DNA of 64,000 nt from Collinsella tanakaei (GTDB lineage: Bacteria; Actinomycetota; Coriobacteriia; Coriobacteriales; Coriobacteriaceae). Below the pieces are notes generated by a model that saw nothing but the letters and a program-made list of their open reading frames with translations, searched no databases and was not told the DNA's origin. Shown here in pieces: positions 41,010-50,958 of the stretch; the first letter of the stretch is position 1; every line of letters begins with the position of its first letter. Position numbers and translations under genes: made by a program. Location: assembly GCF_016902615.1 (NCBI RefSeq), contig NZ_JACJMB010000008.1, positions 27,328 through 91,327 of the forward strand, written 5' to 3'.

Positions 41010-43817
41010 ATGACGGATACAGCGCAATCTCCGGCTCGTGACGTTTCGAGTCGCCGACGCGCCCTGCTTGCCGAGCGGCTCCAGGCGACCGTTGCGGATA
41101 TTGCCGAGGGCCCCCTGTCCGAAATCGAGATCCCCGAGAGCCTGCGCGACAACATGGCGCTGTTCCAGCGCCTTGAGCGCACCGTGCTCAAGGAGTACGA
41201 CCCGAAGGTCGCCGAGCTGTTCGACATGCTCCTCGCCGACGCCATCCATGCGAACGAGGGCAACCCGGGCACGCTCGCTGCCAGCGAGGCGGTCGACGAC
41301 CAGGGCGTGCCGCTCTCCGACGAGGGGAGCGCCGGCGCGTTTCGCGACGCCGTCCATCTGCTCGACGATCTTCCCATCGACAAGGTCGAGGTGCTGGTGC
41401 GCGCCTTCACCTCGTTTTTCCACCTCGCGAATCTCTGCGAGGAGAACTACCGCGTCGAGGCGTTGCACGACCGCGAGCGCCTCGTGTCCATCGAGGCGGA
41501 TGTCGACCCCTCCAACGAGCTCACGGTTGCGTTCCGCCAGCTGATTGATGAGGTGGGCGTGGACCGCGCGAGCGAGCTGCTCGACCGCCTCGAGGTCCAT
41601 CCCGTGTTCACGGCGCATCCCACCGAGGCCCGTCGCCGTGCGGTCGAGGGCAAGATTCGCCGCATCAGCCGCCTTCTGGCCGCCCGTCCTCAGCTGGGCG
41701 GTTCCGACCTTATGGAAAACGAGCGGCACATGCTGCAGGAGATCGATGCACTCGTGCGCACGAGCCCGGTCGCCGTATCGAAGCCGACCCCGGTCGAGGA
41801 GGCCGATACGGTCATCGACATCTTCGACAACACCCTGTTCGACACCGTCCCGCAGATCTACCGCCGCTTCGACGCGTGGGTGCTGGGCGACGGCGCCGGC
41901 CTGGTCGACCCGGTCTGCCCGGCGTTTTTCCATCCGGGCAGCTGGATCGGGTCGGACCGCGACGGCAATCCGAACGTGACGGCGAAGGTGAGCCTGCAGG
42001 TCGCGGCCAAGTACTACAAGCACATGGTCTCGAAGCTCGCCGACAAGTGCTACCGCGTCGGGCGCAACCTCACGCTTGAGGCCAAGTACACGAAGCCCTC
42101 CGATGAGCTGCTCAACCTGTGGAACCATCAGGTCGAGATGAGCGAGGAGTTCACGAGCCGTGCCGAGCTCATCTCCGCCTCCGAGCCGCACCGCGCCGTC
42201 ATGCTCGTCATGGCCGACCGCCTGCGTGCGACGGTGAGGCGCGACGCCGACACGATGTACCGCTCCTCGGCGGAGTTTCTGCGCGACCTGCGCGTCGTGC
42301 AGCGCTCGCTCGATGCCGCCGGCGCCTCGCGCGCCGCGTTCGGCCCGGTCCAGACGCTCATCTGGCAGACGGAGAGCTTCGGCTTCCACATGGTGGAGAT
42401 GGAGTTCCGTCAGCATTCGGTCGTGCACACCCGTGCGCTCGAGGACATTCGCGCCAACGGTATCCACGGCGAGCTCGCGCCCATGACGCGCGAGGTGCTC
42501 GATACGTTCCGCGCCATCGGCACCATCCAGAAGCGCTACTCGCAGAAGATGGCCCATCGCTACATCATCTCGTTCACGAAGTCGGCTCAAAACGTGGCGG
42601 ACGTCTACGAGCTCGCCCAGCTGGCGTTCGCCCATGCCGAGGACGTGCCCGCGCTCGACGTCATCCCGCTGTTCGAGCAGCTCGAGGACCTCGAGGGCTG
42701 CATCGACGTGCTCAACGACATGCTCGCGCTGCCGGCGGTGCAAAAGCGCCTGGCCGAGACCGGGCGCAGGCTCGAGGTCATGCTCGGCTACTCCGACTCC
42801 GCGAAGGATGCCGGTCCGACGACCGCTACGCTCGCGCTGCACCGTGCCCAGCAGCGCATCGCCGAGTGGGCCGAAGTCAACGACATCGACCTGGTCCTTA
42901 TGCACGGCCGCGGCGGCGCCGTGGGCCGTGGCGGCGGCCCGGCCAACCGCGCGGTGCTCGCCCAGCCGGCCGGCTCGGTGAAGTGCTTCTTCAAGGTCAC
43001 CGAGCAGGGTGAGGTCATCTTCGCCCGCTACGGGAACCCGACGCTCGCGCAGCGCCACGTGGAGAACATCGCGGCGGCAACCCTGCTGAACTCCGCGCCC
43101 TCTGTCGAGCGCACGAACACCGAGATGACCGAGCGCTATGCCGAGCTTGCCGGCGCTCTCGACCATGTGGCGCACGAGACGTACCTCGACCTGCTGCATA
43201 CCGAGGGCTTCGCGCCGTGGTTCTCGATCGTGACGCCGCTCACCGAGGTCGGCCTGCTGCCCATCGGCAGCCGTCCGGCAAAGCGCGGTCTGGGCGCCAC
43301 GTCTTTGGACGACCTGCGCACCATCCCCTGGGTGTTCTCGTGGAGCCAGGCGCGCGTGAACCTGGCGGCGTGGTACGGCTTCGGCTCCGCGTGCGAGGCC
43401 TATGGTGACCTCGACATGTTGAGGAGCGCCTACCGCGAGTGGCCGCTGTTCTCCACGTTCGTGGACAACCTGGAGATGTCCATCGCGAAGACCGACGCAC
43501 GCATCGCCAAGATGTATCTGGCGCTCGGCGACCGCGATGACCTGGCGCGGACGGTTTACCGCGAGATGCAGCTCACCCGCAGCTGGATTCTCGCCATCGT
43601 GGGCGATGAGTGGCCGCTGGAGCACCGCCGCGTGCTCGGCCGCGCCGTGCGCATCCGCGACCCGTACGTCGATGTGCTGTCGCTCGCGCAGGTGCGCGCG
43701 CTGCGCATCGTGCGCGACGAGGGCGGCAGCCTCTCGGAGGAGGCGAAGGCCAAGTACCTGAGCCTGATCCTCGCCACCGTGACCGGCGTCTCCGCAGGTC
43801 TCCAGAACACGGGGTAA
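41010..43817 (+). CDS. ppc: Phosphoenolpyruvate carboxylase
   Basis: Carboxylates PEP to oxaloacetate, the anaplerotic entry to succinate or aspartate. Start taken at ATG 41010 (AGAAAGGA about 12 bases upstream; an ATG at 40998 would sit directly on it). 935 residues, normal length. Catalytic motifs present are VFTAHPTEARRR (His203), GSDRDGNPNVT, LMHGRGGAVGRGGGP and RPAKR, with the classic C terminus QNTG. The upstream region has LacI-type and tandem operators, suggesting carbon control. A terminator follows. Confidence 0.96.
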   Translation: MTDTAQSPARDVSSRRRALLAERLQATVADIAEGPLSEIEIPESLRDNMALFQRLERTVLKEYDPKVAELFDMLLADAIHANEGNPGTLAASEAVDDQGVPLSDEGSAGAFRDAVHLLDDLPIDKVEVLVRAFTSFFHLANLCEENYRVEALHDRERLVSIEADVDPSNELTVAFRQLIDEVGVDRASELLDRLEVHPVFTAHPTEARRRAVEGKIRRISRLLAARPQLGGSDLMENERHMLQEIDALVRTSPVAVSKPTPVEEADTVIDIFDNTLFDTVPQIYRRFDAWVLGDGAGLVDPVCPAFFHPGSWIGSDRDGNPNVTAKVSLQVAAKYYKHMVSKLADKCYRVGRNLTLEAKYTKPSDELLNLWNHQVEMSEEFTSRAELISASEPHRAVMLVMADRLRATVRRDADTMYRSSAEFLRDLRVVQRSLDAAGASRAAFGPVQTLIWQTESFGFHMVEMEFRQHSVVHTRALEDIRANGIHGELAPMTREVLDTFRAIGTIQKRYSQKMAHRYIISFTKSAQNVADVYELAQLAFAHAEDVPALDVIPLFEQLEDLEGCIDVLNDMLALPAVQKRLAETGRRLEVMLGYSDSAKDAGPTTATLALHRAQQRIAEWAEVNDIDLVLMHGRGGAVGRGGGPANRAVLAQPAGSVKCFFKVTEQGEVIFARYGNPTLAQRHVENIAAATLLNSAPSVERTNTEMTERYAELAGALDHVAHETYLDLLHTEGFAPWFSIVTPLTEVGLLPIGSRPAKRGLGATSLDDLRTIPWVFSWSQARVNLAAWYGFGSACEAYGDLDMLRSAYREWPLFSTFVDNLEMSIAKTDARIAKMYLALGDRDDLARTVYREMQLTRSWILAIVGDEWPLEHRRVLGRAVRIRDPYVDVLSLAQVRALRIVRDEGGSLSEEAKAKYLSLILATVTGVSAGLQNTG

Positions 43818-43868
43818 TGTGACGACAGGGCCCGGTATCACGGGCGCATAAAGCCTGCCGTATGAACG

Positions 43869-43904
43869 AAAGGGGCGAGATCTCAAACGAGGTCTCGCCC
43901 CTTT
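43869..43904. terminator. Terminator of ppc
   Basis: AAAGGGGCGAGA pairs with TCTCGCCCCTTT. A second hairpin (GGGCGTCC/GGACGCCC, 43927-43949) just beyond may serve the convergent ABC operon on the minus strand. Confidence 0.8.
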
Positions 43905-43958
43905 ACTTGTCTTGCGCCAGCAGTGCGGGCGTCCCCGATGAGGACGCCCCTCGCGTGC

Positions 43959-44747
43959 CTATTTCAGGTTGACCTCGCCCAAAAACGCGCGGGTGCGCTC
44001 GCTCTTCGGGTGCTCGAAGACCTCCTCGGGCGCGCCCTGTTCCACGATCACGCCGCCGTCCATGAAGATGACGCGGTCGGCAACGTCGCGCGCGAAGCCC
44101 ATCTCGTGCGTCACGACGATCATCGTCATGCCGCCGTGCGCCAGCTCGCGCATGACGTCGAGGACGCCGCGCACGAGCTCGGGGTCAAGCGCGCTCGTCG
44201 CCTCGTCGAACAGCATGACATGGGGCTCCATGGCAAGTGCGCGTGCGATGGCCACGCGCTGCTGCTGTCCGCCGGAAAGCTCGTCGGGATAGTAATCGGT
44301 ACGGTCTCCGAGGCCAACGCGCTCAAGCTGCTCAATGGCGATGCGCTTGGCGTCTGCTGCCGAGCGCTTGAGGACCTTGGTCTGCGCGAGCATGACGTTA
44401 TGCACGGCATCGAGGTGCGGGAACAGGTTGAACTGCTGGAACACCATGCCCATGCGCTCGCGGATCTTGTTGACGTCCGCCTTGGGCGCGGTGATGTCCT
44501 CGCCCTCGAAGACGATCTGGCCGCCCGTGGGCTCCTCGAGACGGTTCAGGCAGCGCAGCAGCGTCGACTTGCCCGAGCCCGAGGGGCCGAGCACCACGAC
44601 GACCTCGCCGCGGCGGATGTCGAGCGAGATGCCGCGCAGCACGTCGGTCTCACCGAAGCTTTTGTGCAGGTCGACGATGCGGATGATGGGATCGTCGACC
44701 GGGGCGCCCTCGGGCGCCGAGGTGGCTCGGGTATCGATATCAGGCAT
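43959..44747 (-). CDS. Polar amino-acid ABC transporter ATP-binding protein (GlnQ type)
   Basis: The ATG ending at 44747 has GGAGG upstream and lies inside the end of the permease gene; 262 residues. Walker A is GPSGSGKST, the Q loop [15 protein letters not shown], the signature [17 protein letters not shown], Walker [14 protein letters not shown] and the H loop [15 protein letters not shown]. Energises import with the fused permease upstream. Substrate not determinable; the family includes glutamine, cystine and histidine systems. Confidence 0.94.
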   Translation of the reverse strand: MPDIDTRATSAPEGAPVDDPIIRIVDLHKSFGETDVLRGISLDIRRGEVVVVLGPSGSGKSTLLRCLNRLEEPTGGQIVFEGEDITAPKADVNKIRERMGMVFQQFNLFPHLDAVHNVMLAQTKVLKRSAADAKRIAIEQLERVGLGDRTDYYPDELSGGQQQRVAIARALAMEPHVMLFDEATSALDPELVRGVLDVMRELAHGGMTMIVVTHEMGFARDVADRVIFMDGGVIVEQGAPEEVFEHPKSERTRAFLGEVNLK

Positions 44748-46068
44748 GCGGGGCCTCCTTGGTCGTGTCGGCGTCTTCCGCGTGCGCGCGCTTGCGCGTG
44801 CGCACATGACCGGCGCGCGTGCGCTCCTCGAGGAAGCGCGTGAAGCGGGAGAGCGGCAACGTGATCACGAGGTAGAACAGCGCGGCCACGATATAGGGCG
44901 TGATCGAGCCGGTGGAGGCGACGATGGTGCGCGCGTACATGACGAGCTCCATGACGCCGACGGCGGCGAGCAGCGAGGTGTCCTTGTACAGCGTGATGAA
45001 CTCGTTGGTGAGGTTGGGGATCACGATGCGGAACATCTGGGGCAAGATCACGTACAGCATCGTCTGGAGCTTGCTCATGCCGAGCGAGCGGGCCGCCTCG
45101 TTTTGGCCCTTGCTGATGGACAGGATGCCCGCACGGAAGATCTCGCACATGTAGGCGCCCGAGTTGAGCATCATCACGATGACGCCGAGCGGGAAGTTCG
45201 GGATGTTGATGCCCGCCATCGGCAGTCCGAAGAACGCGATGTAGATCTGCAGGAACAGCGGCGTGCCACGCACGAGGTTCACATAGACCGCTGCGATGCC
45301 GCGCCACAGCGGGAACTTCGACAGGCGCATGAACGCCAAGACGAGCGCGAGCGGGATGCCCAGCGGGAACGCGAGCGCGACCACGGCGATGGACATGAAG
45401 AAGCCGTTCAGCACGACCGGGAAGCTCGTGACGAGCAGGGTCGGATCGAAGAACAGGCGCAGGAAGCGGTTTGAGTTCCAGGTCTGAACCCACGGCTGCT
45501 CCTCAAGCCACTGGGAGAGCGACTCGGTGACCGAGATGCCGTCGACGCTGATGACGGGGATGCCCTCGAGGGCGATGTCCTTTTGCTCCGTGGTCGAGTA
45601 GGTCGCCTCGACCTGCATCTCGCCGCCCGCTTGGGGGAAGTACACGTCGTAGACGATGACGCTCAGGTGGCCGGCCTGCCGGATGGGCTCGTCGAAGGTG
45701 AGCGTGAGGTCCTGGCCTGCGACCGTCTCGGTGTACCCGACGTCGTTTCGGGTCATGAGGTCGTCGCCGGTAAGCAGGGTCACGGCGAGGTCATCGGTGG
45801 CGAACTCGGTACCGTCGGGGATGTGCACCGTGAGCTCCTCCACCCCCTCGCCCTCCTCGATGGAGGTCTCGAGCGTGATGCGCGACTGCGTGGCGCCCAT
45901 GATGACGGTGGGGTCATCCTCGGAGTTCGGGCGACCGGTGCACTTGACGATTTCCATGGCGTATGACGGCGCGGGCAGCGCGAGGCCCGCGGCGCCGATG
46001 AGGCTGGCCGCGCAGAGCGCGCAGACGGCGAGCGCGCGCGGAAGCAGGCGGTGGCGTGATAGGTTCAT
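44740..46068 (-). CDS. Amino-acid ABC permease with N-terminal exported domain
   Basis: 442 residues, about double a normal HisM/GlnP permease (about 220). Residues 1-38 look like a signal peptide or first helix ([20 protein letters not shown], ending SYA). Residues 39-205 form a beta-rich, acidic extracytoplasmic domain with no family I recognise. From about 215 on is the standard permease: [33 protein letters not shown], the EAA loop [20 protein letters not shown], and a charged C-terminal tail. Overlaps the ATPase gene by 8 bases. The binding-protein gene is upstream on the same strand. Confidence 0.9.
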   Translation of the reverse strand: MNLSRHRLLPRALAVCALCAASLIGAAGLALPAPSYAMEIVKCTGRPNSEDDPTVIMGATQSRITLETSIEEGEGVEELTVHIPDGTEFATDDLAVTLLTGDDLMTRNDVGYTETVAGQDLTLTFDEPIRQAGHLSVIVYDVYFPQAGGEMQVEATYSTTEQKDIALEGIPVISVDGISVTESLSQWLEEQPWVQTWNSNRFLRLFFDPTLLVTSFPVVLNGFFMSIAVVALAFPLGIPLALVLAFMRLSKFPLWRGIAAVYVNLVRGTPLFLQIYIAFFGLPMAGINIPNFPLGVIVMMLNSGAYMCEIFRAGILSISKGQNEAARSLGMSKLQTMLYVILPQMFRIVIPNLTNEFITLYKDTSLLAAVGVMELVMYARTIVASTGSITPYIVAALFYLVITLPLSRFTRFLEERTRAGHVRTRKRAHAEDADTTKEAPHA

Positions 46069-46167
46069 GGGGTGTTGCGCCTCACTTCAAAACGGGAAAG
46101 CGGCCCCTCCCGCACAGGAAGGGGTCGCTTGGACGAAAACGGTGCTATGTCGTGCGTTCGGGAGGCA

Positions 46168-47010
46168 TTAGCCCATGTTGGCGGCGATGAGCTCGTCGAT
46201 GGTGCCGTCCTCGGTCAGCGCGGCGATCGCCTCGTTGATCTTGTCGAGAAGCTCGGGGTTGTCCTTGGAGACGGCGATGGCGTACTCCTCGCCGGTCGCG
46301 GAGGTCATCACGACATGCTGGTCGGTGTAGGCGCCGTTCAGCATCTGCTGCACCACGGCGCTGTTGCCGCACACGGCGTCGGCCTGGCCTGCGGAGACGG
46401 CGGCGAAGGCGTCGGTGAACAGCGGGAACGGGAGCTGCTCGGCGTTGGGGAAGTTCTCGGCGGCGAAGTCGGCGCCGGTCGAGCCGCTCTGGACGGCGAT
46501 GGTGACCTCGGGCGTGTTCAGGATCTCGGCGGCGTTGTCCTCGGTGATCTCGGTGTTCGTTGACATGACGGCGACCGCCTGGTTGTCGACGTAGTAGGGG
46601 TCGGAGAAATCGATCTGGTCCTCGCGCTCCGGGGTGATGGAGATGCCGGAGAGGCCGGCGTCGGCCTGGCCGCCGGCGACGATGGCCGGGATGATGCCGT
46701 CGAAGTCGATATTGGTGTAGACGCACTCGAGACCGAGGTACTCGGCGATGGCGCGACCGAGATCCATGTCGAGACCCACGTACTCGCCGTCCTCGAGGTT
46801 CTCGAACGGCGGGTAGTCCGGCGAGGTGGCGAACGTCAGCTTGCCGTCCTCGAGCAGCGTGAGCTCGCCGTCGGAGGAGGGCTCGGCAGACCCGGCGTCG
46901 GCGGCGCTGCCGGCGCCCGTGGACGCATCGTTGCCGCAGCCGGCGAGACCGAACAGGGCGGCGGCGGTGGTCGCCGCCAGCGGGATGAACTGCCTACGGG
47001 TGATATCCAT
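46168..47010 (-). CDS. Amino-acid ABC substrate-binding lipoprotein
   Basis: 280 residues. N terminus MDITRRQFIPLAATTAAALF followed by GLAGC: a twin-arginine signal with a lipobox, so probably a Tat-exported lipoprotein. Family 3 binding protein: LTFATSPDYPPFENLEDGEY, VGLDMDLGRAIAEYLG, DAGLSGISITPEREDQIDFS, and AVQSGSTGADFA. It is the first gene of the permease-ATPase operon; the gap of about 100 bases contains a small hairpin. Ligand likely a polar amino acid. Confidence 0.92.
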   Translation of the reverse strand: MDITRRQFIPLAATTAAALFGLAGCGNDASTGAGSAADAGSAEPSSDGELTLLEDGKLTFATSPDYPPFENLEDGEYVGLDMDLGRAIAEYLGLECVYTNIDFDGIIPAIVAGGQADAGLSGISITPEREDQIDFSDPYYVDNQAVAVMSTNTEITEDNAAEILNTPEVTIAVQSGSTGADFAAENFPNAEQLPFPLFTDAFAAVSAGQADAVCGNSAVVQQMLNGAYTDQHVVMTSATGEEYAIAVSKDNPELLDKINEAIAALTEDGTIDELIAANMG

Positions 47011-47467
47011 GAGGTTCTCCTTCCAAAAACCTTTGCTATGCGAAGTGTCGACAATCCTAGTTCCATTCGGTGTGCATGAGACGGTAAGTAATATTCATGT
47101 AACCGATTCGAAACAGGAATCGTGATTCATAAGTATACGCCTGTAAGCATCACACGAGAAGCAATATGCATATATCTTGGCATATCGGGCATATCCATGC
47201 GGCGGGCGGATATGCATATCGGGGTGCGCCGGGCCGACCGGGTCCTAACGGGCATCCGCCATGCTTCGACTTTGTTAAGACTGGTTGGAACCCGCTCGAC
47301 CTCCCCGCACGGTGCGGCATTTCCGCTATGCTAATGCAGCTGTCGCGATGGGCGGGTCCCTTCCCGCGGCATGCGCGCCCGGGCTGCGCGGTCTACGCAA
47401 GCTCGGGAATCTGTAGGCAAGCCGCCCGTTCCGGCACGGGGCGGCACAGATCAAAAGGAGGACCCCG
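47011..47467 (+). other. Divergent region of the ABC operon and aspS, with GCATATC repeats
   Basis: About 460 bases. GCATATCC (47189-47196) and GGATATGC (47208-47215) form an inverted repeat, and GCATATCGGG occurs at both edges (about 47180 and 47214). AT-rich sequence toward 47090-47170 probably holds the minus-strand promoter. No T-box consensus is seen for aspS. Confidence 0.4.
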
Positions 47468-49264
47468 GTGGCACAAGACCACGTCGTCAACCCTGCTGAC
47501 ATCCATTCCATGCATACCCGTACTTGCGGCGAGCTGCGTGCGGCCAATATCGGCGAAGAGGTGACCCTCACCGGCTGGGTGAGCCGTCGCCGCGACCATG
47601 GCGGCCTCATCTTCTGCGACCTGCGCGACCGCGAGGGCATCACGCAGTGCACGTTCGACCCCGAGCACGCGGCCGGCGAGGCGTTCCACACCGCTGAGAC
47701 CATGCGTCCCGAGTGGCCGATCATCGTGCACGGCACCGTCATCGCGCGCGACGCCGACACGGTGAACCCCAAGCTCCCGACCGGCGAGATCGAGGTGCTC
47801 ACCGACCGCGTCGAGGTGCTCAACCGCTCCAAGACCCCTCCGTTCCAGATCGAGGACGGCATCGAGACCTCTGAGGACACCCGTCTGCGCTATCGCTATC
47901 TGGACCTCCGTCGTCCCGAGATGATGGCCAACCTCAAGCTGCGCTCCGACTTCACCTTCGCCATCCGCACGGCGCTTCACGACCGCGCCTTCATGGAGGT
48001 CGAGACCCCGAGCCTGTTCAAGTCCACGCCCGAGGGCGCGCGCGACTTCATCGTCCCCTCGCGCCTGCAGCCGGGCAGCTTCTACGCGCTCCCGCAGTCC
48101 CCGCAGCTGCTGAAGCAGCTGCTCATGGTGGGTGGCGTCGAGCGTTACTACCAGGTCGCCAAATGCTTCCGCGACGAGGATTTGCGTGCCGACCGCCAGC
48201 CCGAGTTCACGCAGGTGGACATCGAGATGAGCTTCGTCGATCAGGATGACGTCATGAGTGCGCTCGAGGACGTGCTGCACGACGCGTTTGCCCACATGGG
48301 CGTCGACATGCCCACGCCGCTGCGCCGTCTGAGCTACTGGGACGCCATGGACACCTACGGCTCCGACAAGCCCGACACGCGTTTCGGCATGACGCTCGTC
48401 GACCTGACCGACGTGTTCAAGAACTCCAAGTTCAAGGTGTTCGCGGGTGCCGCCAACACCGAGGGTCATGTCGTCAAGGCCATCAACGCCAAGGGTGCGG
48501 GCGCCTGGCCGCGCGCTCAGATCGACAAGCTCGCCAAGGTCGCCGAGACCTTCGGCGCCAAGGGTCTCGCCTGGATCGCCTTCCGTGAGGACGGTTCCAT
48601 CAACAGCCCGATCGTCAAGTTCTTCGACGACGAGGAGATGGACGAGCTCCGCCGCCGCTGCGACGTTGAGCCCGGCGACCTCGTGATGTTCGCCGCCGGT
48701 CCGCGTCTCGCCTCCGACGAGATCCTGGGCGGCATGCGCAACCACATGGCGGATGCCCTGGGTATCGAGCGCGCCGGCCACGACTTCCTGTGGGTCGTTG
48801 ACTTCCCGCTGTTCCACTGGGATGACGAGGCGAAGCGCTACGAGGCCGAGCACCAGCCGTTCACGCTGCCGCACGTCGATGAGCTCGACCTGCTCGAGAC
48901 CGATCCGCTCGCCATGGGCAGCTGCACCTACGACTTCGTCATGGACGGCTTCGAGGCCGGTGGCGGCGGCATGCGTATCCACGACGCCGACCTGCAGCTC
49001 AAGATGCTCGAGTTCATGGGCTTCACCGAGGAGCGCGCGAAGTCCCAGTTCGGCTTCCTCATGGAGGCCCTCACCTTCGGTGCGCCCCCGATGGGCGGTT
49101 TCGCGCTCGGTCTCGACCGCGTGTGCATGCTGCTCGCCGGCGCCGATTCCATCCGCGACGTCATGGCGTTCCCCAAGACCTCGAGCGGAAGCGACCTCAT
49201 GAGCGCTGCGCCCTCCGAGGTCTCGATGGCCCAGCTGAAGGAAGTCGGCCTGCGCCTGATGTAG
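47468..49264 (+). CDS. aspS: Aspartyl-tRNA synthetase
   Basis: 598 residues, the bacterial type with a GAD domain insert. GTG start at 47468 behind AAAGGAGG. N-terminal OB fold (LTGWVSRRRDHGGLIFCDLR), motif 2 (YYQVAKCFRDEDLRADRQPEFTQ, given here in part: VAKCFRDEDLRADRQPEF), motif 3 (GGFALGLDRVCMLLAG). The C-terminal DVMAFPKTSSGSDLM is typical. Whether it also charges tRNA-Asn depends on gatCAB elsewhere. Single gene ended by a terminator. Confidence 0.96.
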   Translation: MAQDHVVNPADIHSMHTRTCGELRAANIGEEVTLTGWVSRRRDHGGLIFCDLRDREGITQCTFDPEHAAGEAFHTAETMRPEWPIIVHGTVIARDADTVNPKLPTGEIEVLTDRVEVLNRSKTPPFQIEDGIETSEDTRLRYRYLDLRRPEMMANLKLRSDFTFAIRTALHDRAFMEVETPSLFKSTPEGARDFIVPSRLQPGSFYALPQSPQLLKQLLMVGGVERYYQVAKCFRDEDLRADRQPEFTQVDIEMSFVDQDDVMSALEDVLHDAFAHMGVDMPTPLRRLSYWDAMDTYGSDKPDTRFGMTLVDLTDVFKNSKFKVFAGAANTEGHVVKAINAKGAGAWPRAQIDKLAKVAETFGAKGLAWIAFREDGSINSPIVKFFDDEEMDELRRRCDVEPGDLVMFAAGPRLASDEILGGMRNHMADALGIERAGHDFLWVVDFPLFHWDDEAKRYEAEHQPFTLPHVDELDLLETDPLAMGSCTYDFVMDGFEAGGGGMRIHDADLQLKMLEFMGFTEERAKSQFGFLMEALTFGAPPMGGFALGLDRVCMLLAGADSIRDVMAFPKTSSGSDLMSAAPSEVSMAQLKEVGLRLM

Positions 49265-49302
49265 GTGCGTTTCAGGTGCAAAAGCGTACATAGATTGTTG
49301 TA

Positions 49303-49332
49303 GGGTCCCGGGTGCCGCAGCGCCCGGGGCCC
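49303..49332 (+). terminator. Terminator of aspS
   Basis: GGGTCCCGGG pairs with CCCGGGGCCC (one mismatch) around a short loop, followed by TTCTGTTG. Confidence 0.75.
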
Positions 49333-49473
49333 TTCTGTTGCGCCGGTAGCTAGTTGCGGGCGGAGCGGACGCGTATGTGCGATGGGTTCTTAAACTCTGC
49401 TTAAGCCAGCGCGCGGCGGCCTGTCGGGCGCGGTCGTTCCGTACAATGGGGGGTGAGCCGAGGAGGTGCGCCC

Positions 49474-50121
49474 ATGTCTGTCCGTTCGTTACGTATCGCT
49501 GGTGCCGGTTTCGTTTCCATCGCACTCGCCGCTTCGCTATCCGGATGCCTGGTGACCGACAACCACGCATCGGTCGGGGTTTTTGCGGATGAGGCGGTCC
49601 AGAGAGCCCTCGACGATGCGAGCGGTGCTCTCGACGACGTAGCCAGTGCCCTAGACGGCATCAAATCCGATCTCACCGATTCGCTCGGCGACCTGAGTGG
49701 CACGCTCGGCACCTTGGGCGACATTCCGGAGCTGCTCGACGACCTGTTCGCCTCGGATGGCGCGGCCACGAAGACCGATCGCGTGGTTGTTGAAGATGCG
49801 CAGACCGGCGAGGTGGTCGCCGACATCACGGACGCCGACGGGCTCAAACGCGTCGTCTCGACGTTTTCCGACCTTGATTGCGCGTCCTGGGAGCTCGTGT
49901 CTTCCGTGCCTGATACTGCGGAAGACCGCGTGCTGCGCTTCTTCCAGCACGACACGGTGCTGCTGGGTCAATCCGTTGAGAATACCGAGTCCTCCGAGGT
50001 GGCTCGCCTGACCACCTTCGACGGGTCGAATGTGATTGAGATCACGGTCCTGCCGCTTGATTTCACGCTTCAGTTCACTATTTCCGACGCTGATCTTGCG
50101 GCGCTCAACGGCCTTGCGTGA
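49474..50121 (+). CDS. Putative lipoprotein, unknown function
   Basis: 215 residues, ATG 49474 behind GAGGAGG. The signal peptide ends in lipobox LSGC (about Cys27). Residues 45-90 are a helical stretch with repeated LDD/LSG spacing (ALDDASGALDDVASALDGIK), possibly coiled coil. The C-terminal half is beta-rich. I recognise no family. Monocistronic, between aspS and the treR/treC scar. Confidence 0.75.
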   Translation: MSVRSLRIAGAGFVSIALAASLSGCLVTDNHASVGVFADEAVQRALDDASGALDDVASALDGIKSDLTDSLGDLSGTLGTLGDIPELLDDLFASDGAATKTDRVVVEDAQTGEVVADITDADGLKRVVSTFSDLDCASWELVSSVPDTAEDRVLRFFQHDTVLLGQSVENTESSEVARLTTFDGSNVIEITVLPLDFTLQFTISDADLAALNGLA

Positions 50122-50211
50122 TGGGCGAAATGGGTTCCGTGATATGAGGCACGCGGCGTCGACCCTGATGGGCCGGCGCCACGTCTGCGTGACGGGTGAT
50201 GGCGCGGGCCG

Positions 50212-50463
50212 CTACACCTTCTGGCGGACGGCGGTGTCTCGGAAGCAGAAGAGGTCGAGGCGGTGACGGCTCTGGGTGCATTCGATGAGGATACCCTGGG
50301 TGTCGAAGGTTTGGCTCGAGACGACCGCGAGGTAGTCCACGCCGTCGAGGTCGAGGACCTCGCGGTCGCGGGCGTTCGCGCGCTCGCCGGTGATGGTGCG
50401 CTTGCTCGTGGCGATGCGCAGTCCCAGGTCCCCCTCGATGTACTGGTAGATGGACCGCTCGGC
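50212..50463 (-). pseudogene. treR: C-terminal remnant of a TreR-type GntR regulator
   Basis: The minus strand from about 50463 to the stop at 50212 reads the end of a UTRA domain: ERSIYQYIEGDLGLRIATSK, LDLDGVDYLAVVSSQTFDTQ, and CTQSRHRLDLFCFRDTARR-like ending. This closely resembles the trehalose operon repressor TreR (IYQYIEGELGL, YTESRHRPDKFRF). The N-terminal DNA-binding domain is missing. Upstream residues in the same frame come from antisense of the adjoining treC-like fragment. Confidence 0.75.
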
Positions 50464-50464
50464 G

Positions 50465-50728
50465 ATGGCGGTGCTCACCGAGGGCACGGTGCGCTTCCTC
50501 GATGCCGGTGCGTCGGCACCGAAGGTCATCGCCTTCGAGCGGACGCTCGGCGATGCGCGCCTTGTGACGGTGTGCTCGTTTGACGAGAACGGCTGCCGCG
50601 TCGATGGCATCGATCTGGCTGACATGGAGATGCGCATCGGGAACTACGACGATGCCGCCCTGCCCGGTGAGGACGGCGCGCTCGCGCTGCGCCCCTTCGA
50701 GGCGGTTGTGTTCACGAGCGGCTGCTAG
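50465..50728 (+). pseudogene. C-terminal remnant of an alpha-glucosidase (TreC-like)
   Basis: The plus strand from about 50465 reads VLTEGTVRFLDAGASAPKVI, then AFERTLGDARLVTVCSFDEN and ends LRPFEAVVFTSGC. This is the C-terminal beta domain of GH13 trehalose-6-phosphate hydrolase or oligo-1,6-glucosidase (pattern FxRxxGDxxLLVVCNF...LRPYEAVVF). The catalytic barrel is gone. It abuts the treR remnant head to head. Confidence 0.72.
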
Positions 50729-50958
50729 GCTCAGATAGGCATCCGGGTTCACGCAAAGCCGGTGGTCAAGGTCCCTTTCCGATTGGCTGACAGACAGCCT
50801 ACGGATGGGGACCTTTCCTGTGGGGGTGCGATTGCGGGCAGAGCGGTGCCGCCCATGGGGTCCGGGCACCTGCGCAGCCGGATCGTATGCGCCGTTCGCG
50901 CGCGTGCGGGGTGTTTTACTCGTGCGAAAACCGAGCGCTGCGAGCGCACCTGAGCGCT

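Noticed and set aside
47011..47467. T-box leader for aspS
   Set aside because: No AGGGTGGNACCGCG-type antiterminator sequence and no specifier stem could be found.
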